Numbered from the stretch's first letter, positions 8,839-18,342 are shown. The stretch: DNA of 64,000 nucleotides from Martinezella rhizogenes (GCF_000799715.1 NZ_JUHG01000019.1:245374-309373); one strand, 5' to 3'. Program-made: numbers and translations. The notes: generated from the sequence alone by a model not told the origin.

Positions 8839-9771
8839 TCACCCCATCAAGATCAACGATTTGCCCGGAAGCCGGTTGCCGGCTTCGAGATCGCTGATCA
8901 GGGCAATCGCCTCGGATAGGGGGACGGTGCGGCTGATCGGTAATGTGAACTGGCCGGTGGTGGCCAGTTCAACGATCTTTTGCAGGATGGATGTGCTTAG
9001 CACGCCCCTGACAAAGCTGTGTCTCGATGAGATCAGCGATCTGATCAAGTTGCCGAAGGTCGGATCGATGTCCACCGCGATGCCTGAGCGCTTGGTCAGG
9101 AAATCCTCTTGCCTTGACGTCAGGCCGCCATGGCAGTCGAAGACGACGTCGAAGGCGCCCTTCAGGTCGTCGGGCAAGGCTTGAGTGTAATCCAGTACCC
9201 CCGCTAGGCCCATATCAGCGAAACCGGTGAGAGACGAAGGCCCCACGCGCGCGGTGATGACGGCCCCGGAGGCCTTGGCGATGGCGATCGCCGCCTGTCC
9301 GACACCACCAGAGGCGCCATTGATGAAGACCGACTGTCCTGACTTCAGCTGACCGCCGTCCATCAGCGCGCGCCAGGCGGTCACGCCGACGGTGGGCAGA
9401 GTGGCGGCGGCGGCAAAGGACAGAGCGGCTGGCTTGTGAATGATCAGATCAGAGGTGGTGATCGCCGTTTCGGCAAAAGCGCCAGGCTTCATCATCGGCA
9501 CCTGCCCCAGCACTTCGTCTCCGTGGGTAAAGCCGGCCACGCCGGGGCCGATCCCTTCGACGACGCCGGCGAAGTCCATGCCCATCGCCCGCGGGAAGCG
9601 TCGGCCCATCATCAACTTCATGAAGCCCTGGCGTAGCTTCCAGTCGAGCGGATTGATTGAAGCAGCCATGACGCGTATCAGAATTTCGCCCTTGCCGGGG
9701 GCTGGGAGTTCGTAGGCTTCGAGGCGCATCACCTCGGGTCCGCCGTATCGATGATATTGAATGCGCTGCAT
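8839..9771 (-). CDS. NADP-dependent MDR oxidoreductase (quinone-reductase-like)
   Basis: 310 residues, starting MQRIQYHRYGGPEVMRLEAY. The GroES-like domain includes SINPLDWKLRQG and MGMDFAGVVEGIG. The cofactor motif GASGGVGQAAIAIAKA lies in the Rossmann domain. This family reduces quinones or activated alkenes with NADPH. The ATG at 9771 has AGGAGAAAG directly upstream, whereas the ATG at 9789 has no ribosome site. An HxlR gene is divergent from it, the usual pairing for repressor-controlled oxidoreductases of this type. Confidence 0.87.
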   Translation of the reverse strand: MQRIQYHRYGGPEVMRLEAYELPAPGKGEILIRVMAASINPLDWKLRQGFMKLMMGRRFPRAMGMDFAGVVEGIGPGVAGFTHGDEVLGQVPMMKPGAFAETAITTSDLIIHKPAALSFAAAATLPTVGVTAWRALMDGGQLKSGQSVFINGASGGVGQAAIAIAKASGAVITARVGPSSLTGFADMGLAGVLDYTQALPDDLKGAFDVVFDCHGGLTSRQEDFLTKRSGIAVDIDPTFGNLIRSLISSRHSFVRGVLSTSILQKIVELATTGQFTLPISRTVPLSEAIALISDLEAGNRLPGKSLILMG

Positions 9772-9879
9772 TTCTTTCTCCTGGTGCATGAGTTCGAAGG
9801 CAGTCTCAAAAATTGACTTACTCCAGATAGGAGACTACATGTAACGGAGCAAGAACGCATATTTTCAGGACCAGGTCAT

Positions 9880-10251
9880 ATGGATATGCCCACACCGCCG
9901 GACGCTGCCTCTGCCGATTGCCGTGGGGTCAGCGAGATTCTCAACCGGGTCGGGGATAAATGGACGATGCAGGTGGTCGTCGCGCTTCGCGATCAGCCGC
10001 GGCGTTTCAACGACCTCAGGCGTCAGGTTGCCGGTATCTCTCAGCAGATGCTGACGCGCACTTTGAAGCTCCTCGAGCGCGACGGGATGGTCAAGCGCAC
10101 GGTTTGTGCCACCACGCCGCCGCAGGTGGAATATGCGTTGAGCGAACTCGGACGATCACTGTCGGAGCCCGTGCGGGAACTGGCACAATGGGCGGTCGCG
10201 CACCTTGCAACCATTCATGACAACCGCCTGCGCTACGACACCAACCGCTGA
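9880..10251 (+). CDS. HxlR-family transcriptional regulator
   Basis: 123-residue winged-helix regulator. An N-terminal Cys (SADCRGV) and the core GDKWTMQVVVAL, then RRFNDLRRQVAGISQQMLTR, are diagnostic of HxlR, whose members often sense quinones or electrophiles through that Cys. It is divergent from the MDR reductase and most likely represses it. The 108-bp gap contains AGTCTC and GAGACT about 30 bp apart as a possible operator. A decayed relative lies at 3200-3337. Confidence 0.9.
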   Translation: MDMPTPPDAASADCRGVSEILNRVGDKWTMQVVVALRDQPRRFNDLRRQVAGISQQMLTRTLKLLERDGMVKRTVCATTPPQVEYALSELGRSLSEPVRELAQWAVAHLATIHDNRLRYDTNR

Positions 10252-10312
10252 GACCCGCACGCCCTAAGTCCGTCGCCTGGATTGAGGATTGAGATGCGGC
10301 ACTCTTTGCCGC

Positions 10313-11212
10313 TCATACAGACGGGGCGACGAGGGCCTTCTCCAGAAACGCACTTTGGACCACCTCCATGAATGCGCGTACCTTGGCACCGATCAGGCGG
10401 CGTGAGCTCTGCAGCGCCCAGATTTCCACGGAAGGACCGGCTTGCGTTCCCCAATAGGCAAGCCTGCCAGCCTCGATGTCTTCGGCAACAAGAAGCTTCG
10501 GCAGCACGGCTGCACCAGCGCCCGCCAGGACCGCATCGCGGACCATCAGCAGCGAAGAGAGGCGGAGAACGGGGGCCGGCCGCAAGACGATGTCAGCGTC
10601 CGTACCGGACTTCATCCGCCAGACCGTCCCGGGAGGTGTCGCGGACAGTAGAACGGCCCTCACGGCAGCTTCGTCGCCATCCATCCCAGGAGAGGGGCGC
10701 TTCATGCCGGTCGGCGCCACGATCAGGCGTTCATCGTTGAGGAAACGGCGGCCGACGAGGCGTTCGTCCGGCGACGGGTCGATCCGGATGATCAGATCGT
10801 AACCATCCTCGACCGGATCGACCTTGCGGTCCTCGGCAACGATTTCGAGCTGGACCTCCGGATAGGCGAGGGCAAAGCGCACGCCGATCCGGGGCAGCGC
10901 CACATGCGCGAAGACGACTGGCGCGCTCACCCGCAGCCTGCCTTTCGGCGTCGATGCGCCAAGCACGACAGCCTCACCGGCCTCAGTGATTTCGCTCAGC
11001 AGCCCGTGCGTGCGCTCATGCAGCGCCCGTCCCTCATCCGTCAATCGCAGGTTCTGGGACCCGCGGTCGATGAGCCGCACGCCGAGGCTCTCTTCGAGTT
11101 CGGCGACCCGCCGCGACAGCGTGGCTTTGGAGCGGCCGGAGACGCGGGCAGCGCGGCCGAACCCGCCGTGGGCAGCAACGAGGTCGAAATCGGACAAAGC
11201 CTGAAGATCCAT
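10313..11212 (-). CDS. LysR-family transcriptional regulator
   Basis: 299 residues with start MDLQALSDFDLVAAHGGFGR, helix-turn-helix (ARVSGRSKATLSRRVAELE) and effector domain (GRLRVSAPVVFAHVALPR). It is divergent from the NmrA-like/hydrolase/NAD(P)-binding operon at 11330-14285, with 117 bp between, so it probably regulates that operon. The effector is unknown. Confidence 0.9.
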   Translation of the reverse strand: MDLQALSDFDLVAAHGGFGRAARVSGRSKATLSRRVAELEESLGVRLIDRGSQNLRLTDEGRALHERTHGLLSEITEAGEAVVLGASTPKGRLRVSAPVVFAHVALPRIGVRFALAYPEVQLEIVAEDRKVDPVEDGYDLIIRIDPSPDERLVGRRFLNDERLIVAPTGMKRPSPGMDGDEAAVRAVLLSATPPGTVWRMKSGTDADIVLRPAPVLRLSSLLMVRDAVLAGAGAAVLPKLLVAEDIEAGRLAYWGTQAGPSVEIWALQSSRRLIGAKVRAFMEVVQSAFLEKALVAPSV

Positions 11213-11329
11213 TTGTGGTGTTCCGAATTTGAGACAGACGATCTCGATATTGGCATCTTCTCAGTGACAGTGAAACGGCTATTTTCTTCCTCAGCAGATG
11301 CAACCCGCAGCAACAAAGGAGATTTCGAC

Positions 11330-12208
11330 ATGACCATTCTCGTGACAGGCAGCACAGGCACCATCGGGGCGCAGGTCCTGGCTCATCTTCACACTCGCAA
11401 CGTCGACGTCCGTGCCCTGACGCGCTCGCCGGAGACGGCCCAGCTTCCCGCTGGCGTGAGGGCGGTTCGCGGTGACCTCGCCGATCCGGATTCGGTGCGC
11501 GCGGCGCTGCAAGGCGTCAGCACCCTGTTCGTGCTCGCCCCGAATGTCGCCGATGAACTGACACAGGCGATGCTGACGCTGACGGTCGCCCGCGAGGCCG
11601 GCATCAAAGGCATCGTCTACCTCTCGGTCTTCGGCGGCGACGCCTATGCCGACGTGCCGCATTTTGCCGGCAAGTACACGGTAGAACGCATGATCGAGGC
11701 GCTCGACTTGCCCGCGACGGTTCTCCGCCCCACCTACTTCATCCAGAACGATCTCCGTCAGAAGGACGGACTTCTCAAGGCCGGCGTCTATGGCTCGCCG
11801 ATCGGCGCGAAAGGCGTCTCGATGGTCGATATCCGAGACACCGGCGAGGCCGCCGCGATCGAACTGGTTCGCCGTGAACAGGCCGCGACGCCGCTCGGCC
11901 GCGAGACCTACGACTTGGTCGGTCCCGACAGCCTGACCGGCGAAGGGATCGCCGGCCTCTGGAGCGAAGCCCTTGGCCGCGCGATCCTTTATGGCGGCGA
12001 CGATCTCGTCGTCATGGAGCAGCGCATGAAGACCATGCTGCCCGCCTGGCACGCGCTTGACCTGCGCCTGATGTTCAGCCGCTATCAGACGGAGGGCGCG
12101 GTGGCAACCGCCGCCGACATCACCCGCCTGACCAGGCTCCTCGGTCGCGCGCCACGCTCCTATGCGGCCTTTGCCAGGGATGCCGCCGCCCAGTGGGCGA
12201 AGGGCTGA
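11330..12208 (+). CDS. NmrA-like NAD(P)-binding protein
   Basis: 292 residues starting MTILVTGSTGTIGAQVLAHL, the extended/atypical SDR nucleotide motif. The middle (LFVLAPN, YLSVFGGDAYADVPHFAGK, PTYFIQNDL) is typical of NmrA-type NAD(P)H-binding proteins, which can be redox sensors or reductases. The open frame extends further upstream, but the ATG at 11330 has AAAGGAG at the right distance and is the natural start. It is the first gene of a four-gene operon behind a divergent LysR regulator. Confidence 0.85.
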   Translation: MTILVTGSTGTIGAQVLAHLHTRNVDVRALTRSPETAQLPAGVRAVRGDLADPDSVRAALQGVSTLFVLAPNVADELTQAMLTLTVAREAGIKGIVYLSVFGGDAYADVPHFAGKYTVERMIEALDLPATVLRPTYFIQNDLRQKDGLLKAGVYGSPIGAKGVSMVDIRDTGEAAAIELVRREQAATPLGRETYDLVGPDSLTGEGIAGLWSEALGRAILYGGDDLVVMEQRMKTMLPAWHALDLRLMFSRYQTEGAVATAADITRLTRLLGRAPRSYAAFARDAAAQWAKG

Positions 12209-12249
12209 GCCCGCACTTTACCCTTCCCCCCAAACGAAGGAGACCTGCC

Positions 12250-13209
12250 ATGATGACGATCCACCCCCTCTCGCCTCAAGATGCTCCCGCGGCGGCCGCG
12301 ATGCGACAAGCCGCCTCGGCCCATAAGGGCGAGGCACTTGGGCCGGAGGCGCGGCCGATGTTCGACGCCATGTTTGCCGCAACGCCCGGGGCGGCGGATG
12401 TCCGGGTCGAGGCCGCGACGGTCGGCGAGATTGACGGCTTCTGGCTCCGAGTGTCAAACGCACGACCGGGCGCACGCATCCTCTATCTCCACGGCGGCGG
12501 CTATGTGCTCGGCTCGGCCCAGGCGCTGACCCATTTCGCGGGCCAGATCGCCGCACGCGCCGGCGCCGATGCGTTCGTACCAGACTATCGGCTGGCGCCC
12601 GAGCATCCGTTCCCGGCCGCGATCGACGATGCGGTCGCCGCCTATCGCGGTCTTGTCGCGGAGCGAGCGGAAGGGATCGTGGTCGTTGGCGATTCGGCGG
12701 GTGGCGGTCTGACGCTGGCGCTGTTGTCGGTCCTTGCCGCCGACAAAACGAAGGGCATGGTGCAGCCGGTCGGCGCAGCAGTGATGTCGCCCTGGACCGA
12801 CTTGGCGCTCACCGGCGACAGCTTCGAGACAAGGGCGGAGGCGGACCCGATCTTCACGCGCGGCGTCCTCCAAGGCTTCGCAGACCTGTATCTTCAGGGC
12901 CAGGATGCCGCCAACCCCAAGGCATCACCGCTTTACGCTCAACTCAACGGACTGCCGCCCATCCGCATCGATGTCGGCGACAACGAAGTGCTGCTCTCCG
13001 ACGCCATCCGCTACACTGAGCGGGCGCTAGCGGCGGGCGTGGAAATTACGCTGTCTGTTTGGGAGGGCATGCCGCACGTGTTCCAATCCTCCCTCGGCCA
13101 GTTTCTCGCGGCCGAACGGTCCGTGAACGCCATCGGTGATTTCCTCCGCCAGCGGCTCGATGCCCTGGCCGACGACACCGTCCCCTCCAACCCATTCGAA
13201 GGAGCTTGA
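12250..13209 (+). CDS. Alpha/beta hydrolase, hormone-sensitive lipase (family IV) type
   Basis: 319-residue esterase-like protein. The oxyanion motif HGGGY begins at about residue 81 and the nucleophile motif GDSAGGG has Ser near 149. A catalytic Asp is likely in DVGDNEV and His in MPHVFQ near 276, so the triad looks complete. The start at 12250 (MMTIHPLS) has GAAGGAG upstream. The ATG at 12193 overlaps the previous gene and is less likely. It sits between NAD(P)-binding genes in one operon. The physiological ester is unknown. Confidence 0.9.
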   Translation: MMTIHPLSPQDAPAAAAMRQAASAHKGEALGPEARPMFDAMFAATPGAADVRVEAATVGEIDGFWLRVSNARPGARILYLHGGGYVLGSAQALTHFAGQIAARAGADAFVPDYRLAPEHPFPAAIDDAVAAYRGLVAERAEGIVVVGDSAGGGLTLALLSVLAADKTKGMVQPVGAAVMSPWTDLALTGDSFETRAEADPIFTRGVLQGFADLYLQGQDAANPKASPLYAQLNGLPPIRIDVGDNEVLLSDAIRYTERALAAGVEITLSVWEGMPHVFQSSLGQFLAAERSVNAIGDFLRQRLDALADDTVPSNPFEGA

Positions 13210-13211
13210 TC

Positions 13212-13601
13212 ATGACACGCGTATTGTTTGTAGGCCAGAAGCCGGACACCGTCGACTTCTCCGATCCCTCCCTGCCGCCGGGGTTCGATGCCGAAAAAAT
13301 CCAGGCGGGCATCGACATTGCGGAGACGACCATGACGGAGCGCGGTTGGGAGGGCGACATCTGCATGATCGCTCCCGATGACAGTGGCGTCGCAATATTG
13401 GCCGCGCAACTGGCCAGGGTGGACTACGATTGCGTCGTGATCGGTGGCGGCCTGCGCCTCCCGCCCAAGGGGTTGCTGTTCTTCGAGATGGTCGTAAACG
13501 CGATCCACCAGGGCGCACCAAAGGCGGCGATCGCATTCAACACCCGTCCCCAGGATACGGCGGAGGCCGCGGCGCGGTGGATCGGCGAACGCCATCGGTG
13601 A
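13212..13601 (+). CDS. Hypothetical protein, 129 residues
   Basis: I do not recognise a named family. The protein begins MTRVLFVGQKPDTVDFSDP and shows alternating hydrophobic strands and helices (VDYDCVVIGGGLRLPP, GAPKAAIAFN), suggesting a small alpha/beta (flavodoxin- or Rossmann-like) fold. No signal peptide or membrane segment is visible. A GGAGCTT site stands before the ATG at 13212, and it begins two bases after the hydrolase stop, so it belongs to the same operon. Confidence 0.7.
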   Translation: MTRVLFVGQKPDTVDFSDPSLPPGFDAEKIQAGIDIAETTMTERGWEGDICMIAPDDSGVAILAAQLARVDYDCVVIGGGLRLPPKGLLFFEMVVNAIHQGAPKAAIAFNTRPQDTAEAAARWIGERHR

Positions 13602-13655
13602 TTTCCTTCGCCACCCCCTCATCGAGGCATCCCAGCACAACTTCGGAGATCTGAT

Positions 13656-14285
13656 ATGAAAATTCTAGTATTAGGCGCGACCGGTGCCACCGGCCGGCTG
13701 ATTGTCGGCAAGGCCGTCGCAAAGGGATACGAGGTCGTTGCCCTCGTTCGCTCCAAGGCAAAGGCAGCGGACCTCGCCGGCGCCGAATTGATCGAAGGCG
13801 ATGCCCGCGATCCCGCCGCGCTGACCCGCGCCATCGCCGGCTGTGATGCCGTCGTCAGTTCGCTGGGCACCGCCATGAGCCCGTTCCGGGAGGTGACCCT
13901 GCTCTCGACGGCGACGCGCGCGCTGGTTGGCGTTATGGAGCAACAGAACATCCGTCGTCTCGTGTGCATCACTGGGCTGGGCGCCGGCGACAGCCGCGGC
14001 CATGGCGGTTTCTTCTTCGATAGGCTGTTCCTGCCCCTGATGCTGCGGAAGGTCTATGAAGACAAGAATCGCCAGGAAGATGCGATCCGCGCCAGCACAC
14101 TCGACTGGATCATCGTCCGGCCGACGGTGCTCAACGACAAGCCGGCGCGAGGCCACGTCAAGGCGTTGACTGACCTGTCCCGCGTCCATGGCGGGACCAT
14201 CGCCCGATCCGATGTCGCCGAGTTCGTCGTCCAGCAGCTCACCACCGATACGTGGCTGCGGAAAGCGCCGCTGATTACGTGGTAG
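13656..14285 (+). CDS. NAD(P)-dependent oxidoreductase, atypical SDR
   Basis: 209 residues with the nucleotide motif GATGATGRLIV at the N-terminus, VSSLGTAM after the fourth strand and DWIIVRPTVL in the C-terminal half, features of the NAD(P)H-binding (biliverdin-reductase-B-like) group. It is the last gene of the LysR-linked operon, 54 bp after the hypothetical gene, and ends convergent with the AraC regulator. The substrate is unknown. Confidence 0.83.
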   Translation: MKILVLGATGATGRLIVGKAVAKGYEVVALVRSKAKAADLAGAELIEGDARDPAALTRAIAGCDAVVSSLGTAMSPFREVTLLSTATRALVGVMEQQNIRRLVCITGLGAGDSRGHGGFFFDRLFLPLMLRKVYEDKNRQEDAIRASTLDWIIVRPTVLNDKPARGHVKALTDLSRVHGGTIARSDVAEFVVQQLTTDTWLRKAPLITW

Positions 14286-14353
14286 GATGTCCTAGGCCGA
14301 TCGATCGTCGCGGTACCGGGCAGACGAGCAAGACCGATCGCTTCTGCCGCCCC

Positions 14354-15295
14354 TCACGATCGAGCATCAGCTTTTGGAGGTGAGCCGAAAGCGGACCTGA
14401 AAGCATGGCCGAATGCACTCTGCGACGTATAGCCAACCTTGCGTGCGATGCTGGCGACAGTCTCATCACCCCGTGTCAACGCCGCACGAGCGATGGTGAG
14501 ACGCCACGCCCGCACGTAGGCGAGTGGCGGCTGTCCCACCCGGCGCGTGAACTCCGCAGAAAAGGCAGCTCGCGACATACCGGCGACGCCGGCGAGCTGG
14601 GCCACCGTCCAAGGCTGCGCGACGTCTCCATGAATGACGCGAAGTACTCGACCGAGCCGAGAATCCGACAGAGCGCCTAGCCACCCGATCTCCACCTGCC
14701 CGATACTGCCGGCGTAGGCCCGGATCGCCTCCACCAGCAACACATCAGCGAGCCGGGCACTTACGATTTCGCTACCGATGATATCGCGCTCGCCCTCGTC
14801 ATTCATCAACCCAAGGATCGTCGCCATCGCTCCAGATGCGGCAGAGGATCGGGGAACGAACAGGAAATCCGGAAGCATGTCGAGCAAGAAGTCCGCATTC
14901 CCGGGATCGAACGTGACGGTTCCCCCGATTGCAATCGTCTCGTCACCGCCCAGACGCGCAACATCGCCGCCGGCGCCGTAGAATGTTTGGCCGTCGAGGG
15001 GCGGAACCTCCGGATCGCTGGCGACCGTATAGGTCGTGCGCCCCAACAAGCAGACATCCCCCGCGCACATGAGCTGAGGCGATCGCCCGGGCAGCAGTAT
15101 CCAGCTGGTTCCCCGCAGCAGCGCCACGAACTTGAGCCGGTCTATAGCCGGAAATGTGAGAGCCCATCGTCCTGCGGCCTCCAGCCGGGTGCGGCGGGTC
15201 ACCCTCGCGCCTAGAACGTTGAGGACATCCGACAGGGGGTCAGTCACAGCTTTAGACGATCGCGATAAATCCATGGACATTCGAGCATAGCTCAT
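14354..15295 (-). CDS. AraC-family transcriptional regulator with Cupin_6-type N-terminus
   Basis: About 313 residues. The N-terminal cupin-like effector domain (DPLSDVLNVLGARV, later AGDVCLLG) matches the PF12852 type. The C-terminal AraC DNA-binding domain has two helix-turn-helix units (QLAGVAGMSRAAFSAEF and VASIARKVGYTSQSAFGHAF). The start is uncertain: ATGs at 15295, 15280 and 15274 are all in frame with weak ribosome sites, and the frame stays open to 15430. It is divergent from the SDR at 15347 and probably controls it. Confidence 0.88.
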   Translation of the reverse strand: MSYARMSMDLSRSSKAVTDPLSDVLNVLGARVTRRTRLEAAGRWALTFPAIDRLKFVALLRGTSWILLPGRSPQLMCAGDVCLLGRTTYTVASDPEVPPLDGQTFYGAGGDVARLGGDETIAIGGTVTFDPGNADFLLDMLPDFLFVPRSSAASGAMATILGLMNDEGERDIIGSEIVSARLADVLLVEAIRAYAGSIGQVEIGWLGALSDSRLGRVLRVIHGDVAQPWTVAQLAGVAGMSRAAFSAEFTRRVGQPPLAYVRAWRLTIARAALTRGDETVASIARKVGYTSQSAFGHAFRSAFGSPPKADARS

Positions 15296-15346
15296 CTTGA
15301 ACCCAGTGCCTATCTTCTTCGATGACATCAATGAAGGAGAATGGCT

Positions 15347-16081
15347 ATGGGCATCGAAGGCAAGGTTGTCGCCATCACAGGCGCAAGCAGCGGGATCGGT
15401 CGCGCGACGGCGAAACTGTTGGCAGAACAAGGGGCTTTTGTCGTGTTAGGCGCACGCCGCGAGGAGGCGCTCGCAGCCATCGTGGACGAGATCACCGCTG
15501 CAGGCGGCAAGGCCGTGCATCGGGCGACAGACGTCCGCCAGCGGGGCGATCTTGAAGCGCTTGTCGCATTGGCAATTGAGCATGGCGGCAAGCTCGACGT
15601 CATTGTGAACAATGCCGGGATCGGTCCAATATCCCGTTTCGATGCGCTGCGCGTCGAGGACTGGGACGCCATGATCGACGTCAATCTGCGTGGCACGCTC
15701 TACGGCATCGCTGCGGCATTGCCCGTCTTCCAGCGTCAACAGTCGGGCCATGTCATCAACATCGTCTCGACCGCGGGCATCAAAGTCCTGCCCACCATGG
15801 GTGTGTATTCCGCGACCAAGAACGCAGTGCGAACCATCAGCGAAGCCTTGAGGCAGGAAGCAGGACCGCATCTGAGGGTCACCGAGATTTCGCCGGGGAT
15901 GATCTCGACCGATTTTGCTAGCTCGATAACCGATCCCGCCGTGAAGTCGGCAATTCAAGAACGCGCTTCCAAGGTAGCCATCCCACCGGCTTCGATCGCA
16001 CGCGGCATTGCCTACGCGATCGAGCAGCCGGCCGATGTGGACGTCGGCAGCATCGTCATACGACCGACAGCCCAGGATTGA
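15347..16081 (+). CDS. SDR-family oxidoreductase
   Basis: 244 residues, classical SDR: TGASSGIGRATA, NNAG in VIVNNAGIGPIS, catalytic Ser in IVSTAG and YSATK as YxxxK. The overall pattern is like the NADP-dependent clavaldehyde/serine-dehydrogenase-like SDR group. The start at 15347 (MGIEGK) is preferred because AAGGAG ends seven bases upstream. The ATG at 15341 would leave only about one base. It is divergent from the AraC gene. Confidence 0.9.
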   Translation: MGIEGKVVAITGASSGIGRATAKLLAEQGAFVVLGARREEALAAIVDEITAAGGKAVHRATDVRQRGDLEALVALAIEHGGKLDVIVNNAGIGPISRFDALRVEDWDAMIDVNLRGTLYGIAAALPVFQRQQSGHVINIVSTAGIKVLPTMGVYSATKNAVRTISEALRQEAGPHLRVTEISPGMISTDFASSITDPAVKSAIQERASKVAIPPASIARGIAYAIEQPADVDVGSIVIRPTAQD

Positions 16082-16432
16082 ACGGCTAGCTTCGGGTGTC
16101 TCTTCGGCCTGGTCAACAGCCGTCTCTGGTCGTCGGCGGAATGGCAGCTAGCTGGTGACCCCCCACCTCCTGGCGGACTGAGAGCAATCGGCGCAAACAT
16201 GCCGCCTCTCCAATCCTTGCGATGTCTGCTTTCAAGGCCCCGCCAAGGTAGCTTCTATGACCAATTTGGAGGGCGCGTTGCGGATCGGCCGGTACCGACC
16301 TCTTAGTTGTCGGCACTGCGGTTCTGAATGCTGTCATTGAGTGAATTAGTATCTCGGACTATAGTTGCCCTAAACATGGATGGCCGTTCGTAGATCTGAA
16401 TCTTCGCGGCAAATCGGTCGGAGGTTATCTGC
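16082..16432. other. Intergenic, no recognisable gene
   Basis: A 351-bp stretch between the SDR and the LysE remnant. A minus-strand frame at 16113-16337 is open but matches no family I know and has no good ribosome site. No hairpin terminator or tRNA was seen. It may be decayed coding DNA, in keeping with the remnant next to it. Confidence 0.5.
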
Positions 16433-16657
16433 ATGGAGCATTTGCCAGAGATAGCTTTGGCCTTTGGTGCCTTTGCACTCGGGATGTTTAGCCCTGGTCC
16501 GAATATTCTCTCCGTTGTCGGCCACATTGCGTATGCCGTAGCCTTCTCGACAAGGCGAGTCGTCGCACTTTATGATCGTGCGCGCAGATGGATTGACGCG
16601 GGACTAGGGGTGTTTTTCGCCTTTGCGGGGATCAAATTGCTTACAAGCCGAACCTGA
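16433..16657 (+). pseudogene. LysE/RhtB-family exporter with large internal deletion
   Basis: The first about 30 residues (ALAFGAFALGMFSPGPNIL) are the N-terminus of a LysE/RhtB amino-acid exporter. After the short join around HIAYAVAFSTRR, the sequence continues as the family C-terminus (WIDAGLGVFFAFAGIKLL). A full member has about 200 residues and six membrane spans. Here only 74 codons remain, in frame, so about two thirds of the middle is lost. Export function is very unlikely. Confidence 0.75.
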
Positions 16658-17222
16658 TCGATCCGCACAGCTCGAACAACAAGAGTGGACGATACGGCTT
16701 ACAACCATCATCGAGCTCGAGTGCCTTTCGCGCAAAAACCGACTGTCAGCATTCCACCCCATTTCGGTCGTAGCACCGACCAAAGCTGAAAGGCTGCTTT
16801 CGGTAGTCGCCAAGGCTGCGCGAACGACAGAAATGAGGGCGCAGAGCGGTCGTTGAACACATTAGAAGCCTATCTCCTGAATTGGCTCAACAACTGACGG
16901 CAAGTGGCGCTCTTGAAGGGATCTGAACCAACGACCTGTCAATTGGTTTCCAATCAAGGTTTTATGTGGTTTTTTAAAACATGCCGCATTCGCAACGCAA
17001 CGGGAATCGAGATTAGGATCATATTTGCGCTCCAAGGACTAACGCGGAAATTGTCCTATTCCCTTGCGTGAGGCTGTATCAATCGCCTGATCGTGTGACT
17101 ACTGACGGATATCGCCAAGCACCGCCACCGGACCTACCCGAAAGAATTATCGACGTCGTGGCCTGTTGCGAGACCGACCGCCAGTTCATACACTCTCTGA
17201 TCCACCGCAGAAGGAGCAGCAG
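16658..17222. other. Long intergenic region, promoter of the SDR at its right end
   Basis: About 565 bp with no convincing gene. The part around 16940-17000 is AT-rich. On the minus strand, about 16905-16960 faintly resembles the 3' half of a tRNA (ends in GCGCCA with a GTTCAGATC loop), but the stem pairs poorly. An AAGGAG ribosome site at 17211-17216 serves the downstream SDR. Confidence 0.5.
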
Positions 17223-18014
17223 ATGCAGATCGACCTCGCGGGCAAGACCGCTCTGATTACTGGATCTACCGAAGGCATCGGCTACGCGATCGCTCGCCAG
17301 CTCGCGAGGGCTGGCGCCGACGTGGTGATCAACGGACGGTCTCAAGAAAAGACCGCAAAGGCCGCCGAACGCCTGAAAGGCGAAGGTGCCGTGGGCACCG
17401 TAGCCGCCGTCGCAGCCGATGTCGCGACCGCTGAAGGGTGTAGCGCTCTCGTCGCCAAAGTGCCTCATGTCGATATCCTGATCAACAATGCCGGTATCTT
17501 CCAGCCGCTCGACTTCTTCGAGGCGAATGACGAGGTGTGGGATCGCCACTGGCAGGTCAACGTCATGTCGGCCGTCAGGCTGTCGCGTGCCTACCTACCG
17601 GGCATGCAGAACGTCGGCTGGGGCCGTGTTATCTTCATCGCGTCGGAATCCGGCTTTAACATTCCGGTGGAGATGATTCACTACGGCGTTAGCAAGACCG
17701 CCGATATCGCGGTTGCCCGTGGGCTCGCCAAGCGCATGGCTGGCACGGGCGTTACGGTCAACTCGGTCCTCCCCGGCCCAACACTGTCCGAAGGCGTCGA
17801 GGCGATGCTTGCCGAAGAGCGTGCAAAGACCGGCAAGCCGATCGAGGAGGTCGCGGCGGACTTCGTTAAGAAGCATCGCGGCAGTTCGATCATCCAACGA
17901 GCTGCAAGCGTCGAGGAAATCGCCAATCTCGTAACCTATTTGGCCTCGCCTTTGGCATCCGCCACGACTGGAGCTTCCATGCGCGTGGATGGAGGACTGA
18001 TCGACACGCTCTGA
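17223..18014 (+). CDS. SDR-family oxidoreductase, paralogue of the one at 7164
   Basis: 263 residues starting MQIDLAGKTALITGSTEGIG. It has INNAG, the catalytic Ser in IASES and YGVSK as YxxxK. It shares long blocks with the SDR at 7164-7958 (GTGVTVNSVLPGPT, SMRVDGG), so the two are paralogues about 10 kb apart. Start chosen at the ATG seven bases after AAGGAG. A LysR gene follows in the same direction. Substrate unknown. Confidence 0.9.
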   Translation: MQIDLAGKTALITGSTEGIGYAIARQLARAGADVVINGRSQEKTAKAAERLKGEGAVGTVAAVAADVATAEGCSALVAKVPHVDILINNAGIFQPLDFFEANDEVWDRHWQVNVMSAVRLSRAYLPGMQNVGWGRVIFIASESGFNIPVEMIHYGVSKTADIAVARGLAKRMAGTGVTVNSVLPGPTLSEGVEAMLAEERAKTGKPIEEVAADFVKKHRGSSIIQRAASVEEIANLVTYLASPLASATTGASMRVDGGLIDTL

Positions 18015-18342
18015 GGTCATCCCTCGCCTGCTAGTCGTTCATACGGCGGAGCCATCCGGTCGTCTTCTCGACCACGGCCACCACCGGCTCGTAGACGGGT
18101 GCAGTGATCGAGGGGCCGGAAGCAGAATGGCAGGTCAGGCGCTTGAGCCTGAGAACGAGAAGTTCAAAAAAATCTGGCCGAGCAGATGGTGGGGCCTGGT
18201 TCAAAGAGGCAAGTGGCGAACGGCTGTCCGGAAGCATTTTATAAGGGATTGGGTCGATAGAGGAGAAACAAGGATGGGCCGATATGAACACCGAAATTGG
18301 CTGGTGCGGGTTTGCGCTTAATGAACACAAAGGATCGCACCC
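18015..18342. other. Intergenic, no supported gene
   Basis: 328 bp between an SDR and a LysR gene. A minus-strand frame runs through it and ends near 18031, but most of that frame is the antisense of the LysR gene. The segment 18031-18250 alone matches no family I know. It probably contains the LysR promoter. Confidence 0.45.

Noticed and set aside
16113..16337. Minus-strand frame of 74 codons next to the LysE remnant
   Set aside because: No ribosome site and no recognisable family. Kept only as an unexplained interval.
16905..16960. Minus-strand sequence resembling the 3' half of a tRNA, which could be an integration site
   Set aside because: The T-loop has G at the conserved A58 place, the T-stem pairs badly and no 5' half can be found, so a tRNA or att call is not supported.
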